Source of the DNA: UBA6244 sp963676875
Lineage (GTDB): Bacteria > Bacteroidota > Bacteroidia > Bacteroidales > F082
Length of the DNA stretch: 64,000 nt
Reading direction: 5' to 3'
Assembly (NCBI GenBank): GCA_963676875.1
Contig: OY781436.1
Span: 186,001-250,000, forward strand
The position numbers and the translations under genes are program-made. Below, one piece after another: positions 63,443 to 64,000 of this stretch (position 1 is its first letter; each line of letters begins with the position of its first letter). The notes under the pieces were generated by a model, which saw only the letters and a list, made by a program, of their open reading frames with translations, did not search any database and was not told the origin of the DNA.

Positions 63443-64000
63443 TTAAAGTGCTTCGCCACATTTTTTACAAAAGCGGGCATCGTCATCGTGATCGTCAAAC
63501 TGACAGTTTCTGCATACTTGTGTATTTTTCCTTTTTCCGGCACGACTAATTTCTGAGGTGATGATGCCGGTTGGAACCGCAATAATGGCAAAACCCGTAA
63601 TCATTAAGAAAGAAGCCAGGGTTTGTCCGGCAATGGTTTGGGGTGCAATATCGCCATAGCCAACTGTTGTAATAGTAACAATGGCCCAATACACTGATTT
63701 AGGGATGCTTGTAAATCCATTTTTTGGTCCTTCAATCAGATACATCATCGATCCGATAATCACCACGAGAATAATAACTACCTCAAGAAACACGATAATT
63801 TTACTGCGACTGTTTTTTGCGGCCAGCAGCAAAGAATCGGAGGCTCCAATATATCTGGTAAGTTTAAATACCCTGAAAACTCGCAGCAGACGAAGCATAC
63901 GGATAACCATCAGGTAGTGAGACCCAACAAACAGAAGGCTCAAATATGTGGGCAATACTGAAAGAAAGTCAATAACCCCGTAGAAACTAAAAATATACTT
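63443..64000 (-). CDS. Voltage-gated potassium channel family protein (5' end outside window)
   Basis: The C-terminal 185 residues of an ion transporter family channel; the frame stays open to the window edge. The S4-like helix has MLRLLRVFRVFKLTRY with regularly spaced arginines. S5, a pore loop with TITTVGYGD (the potassium selectivity filter) and S6 follow. The last 30 residues form a zinc ribbon (CRNCQFDDHDDDARFCKKCG) in the cytoplasm. Potassium selectivity follows from the filter; gating by voltage is inferred from S4. Confidence 0.93.
   Translation of the reverse strand, partial: KYIFSFYGVIDFLSVLPTYLSLLFVGSHYLMVIRMLRLLRVFRVFKLTRYIGASDSLLLAAKNSRSKIIVFLEVVIILVVIIGSMMYLIEGPKNGFTSIPKSVYWAIVTITTVGYGDIAPQTIAGQTLASFLMITGFAIIAVPTGIITSEISRAGKRKNTQVCRNCQFDDHDDDARFCKKCGEAL

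Noticed and set aside
1..64000. tRNA or rRNA genes
   Set aside because: No cloverleaf-like or rRNA-like segments were recognised in the gaps by eye; a tRNA search program would be decisive.

Overview
The window comes from a Bacteroidota genome, most likely a Bacteroidales/Marinilabiliales-type heterotroph. This rests on several large secreted proteins that end in type IX secretion (T9SS type A) sorting domains, LruC, FISUMP and PID-CTERM-like domains, paired MiaB/MtaB enzymes, a TTG/ATG start pattern without strong Shine-Dalgarno sites, and many copies of the Bacteroidota -7 promoter element TAnnTTTG. I saw no rRNA or tRNA genes.

Layout. 1-2.3 kb: the 3' part of a POT peptide transporter and a YhcC-type radical SAM protein. 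2.6-12.4 kb: a complete type II-C CRISPR-Cas locus. It has a 46-repeat, 45-spacer array, then cas2, cas1, a REP-type Y1 transposase and cas9 on the minus strand, and a tracrRNA gene divergent from cas9. The cas9 frame is broken once, at a four-base homopolymer between RuvC-II and HNH, but every nuclease motif is present. The repeat contains a TAnnTTTG promoter element and the tracrRNA has a textbook Bacteroidota promoter. A strong terminator lies between the array and cas2, so the array reads rightward, convergent with the cas operon. 12.8-29.2 kb: plus-strand housekeeping genes (flavin reductase, MiaB, MtaB, S20, RadC, RfbC, lytic transglycosylase, UvrA, LOG protein, RlmD), a short minus-strand pair (shikimate kinase and a hypothetical), a LruC lipoprotein and two heme-binding proteins.

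29.2-48.2 kb: a minus-strand block of secreted proteins: an Omp28-like thiol-fold protein, a tiny PID-CTERM-like protein, two 1.13-kaa paralogues, a GH13 amylase, a 716-aa companion and a 781-aa PKD-like/FISUMP protein. Three of these share a roughly 90-aa module and two share an N-terminal domain with the GH13 enzyme or its companion, which suggests a surface alpha-glucan-binding and degrading set. Gaps here are full of palindromic intergenic repeats. 48.5-50.2 kb: an IS110-family element bounded by perfect 18-bp inverted repeats, with unusual palindromes downstream of its transposase.

50.3-64 kb: a Mpl/DUF1573 pair, a membrane protein, a universal stress protein, an operon of glycosyltransferase, NadR-like kinase, PnuC and a YkoF-like protein (vitamin salvage), a small membrane protein, a LolA-like carrier, FtsK, HypA, an aminotransferase, a second DUF1573 protein and a truncated voltage-gated potassium channel.

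The points most worth follow-up are the CRISPR locus (frameshifted cas9, promoter inside every repeat, transposase inside the cas operon, broken terminal repeat, duplicated spacer) and the IS110 element with its palindromic non-coding end.
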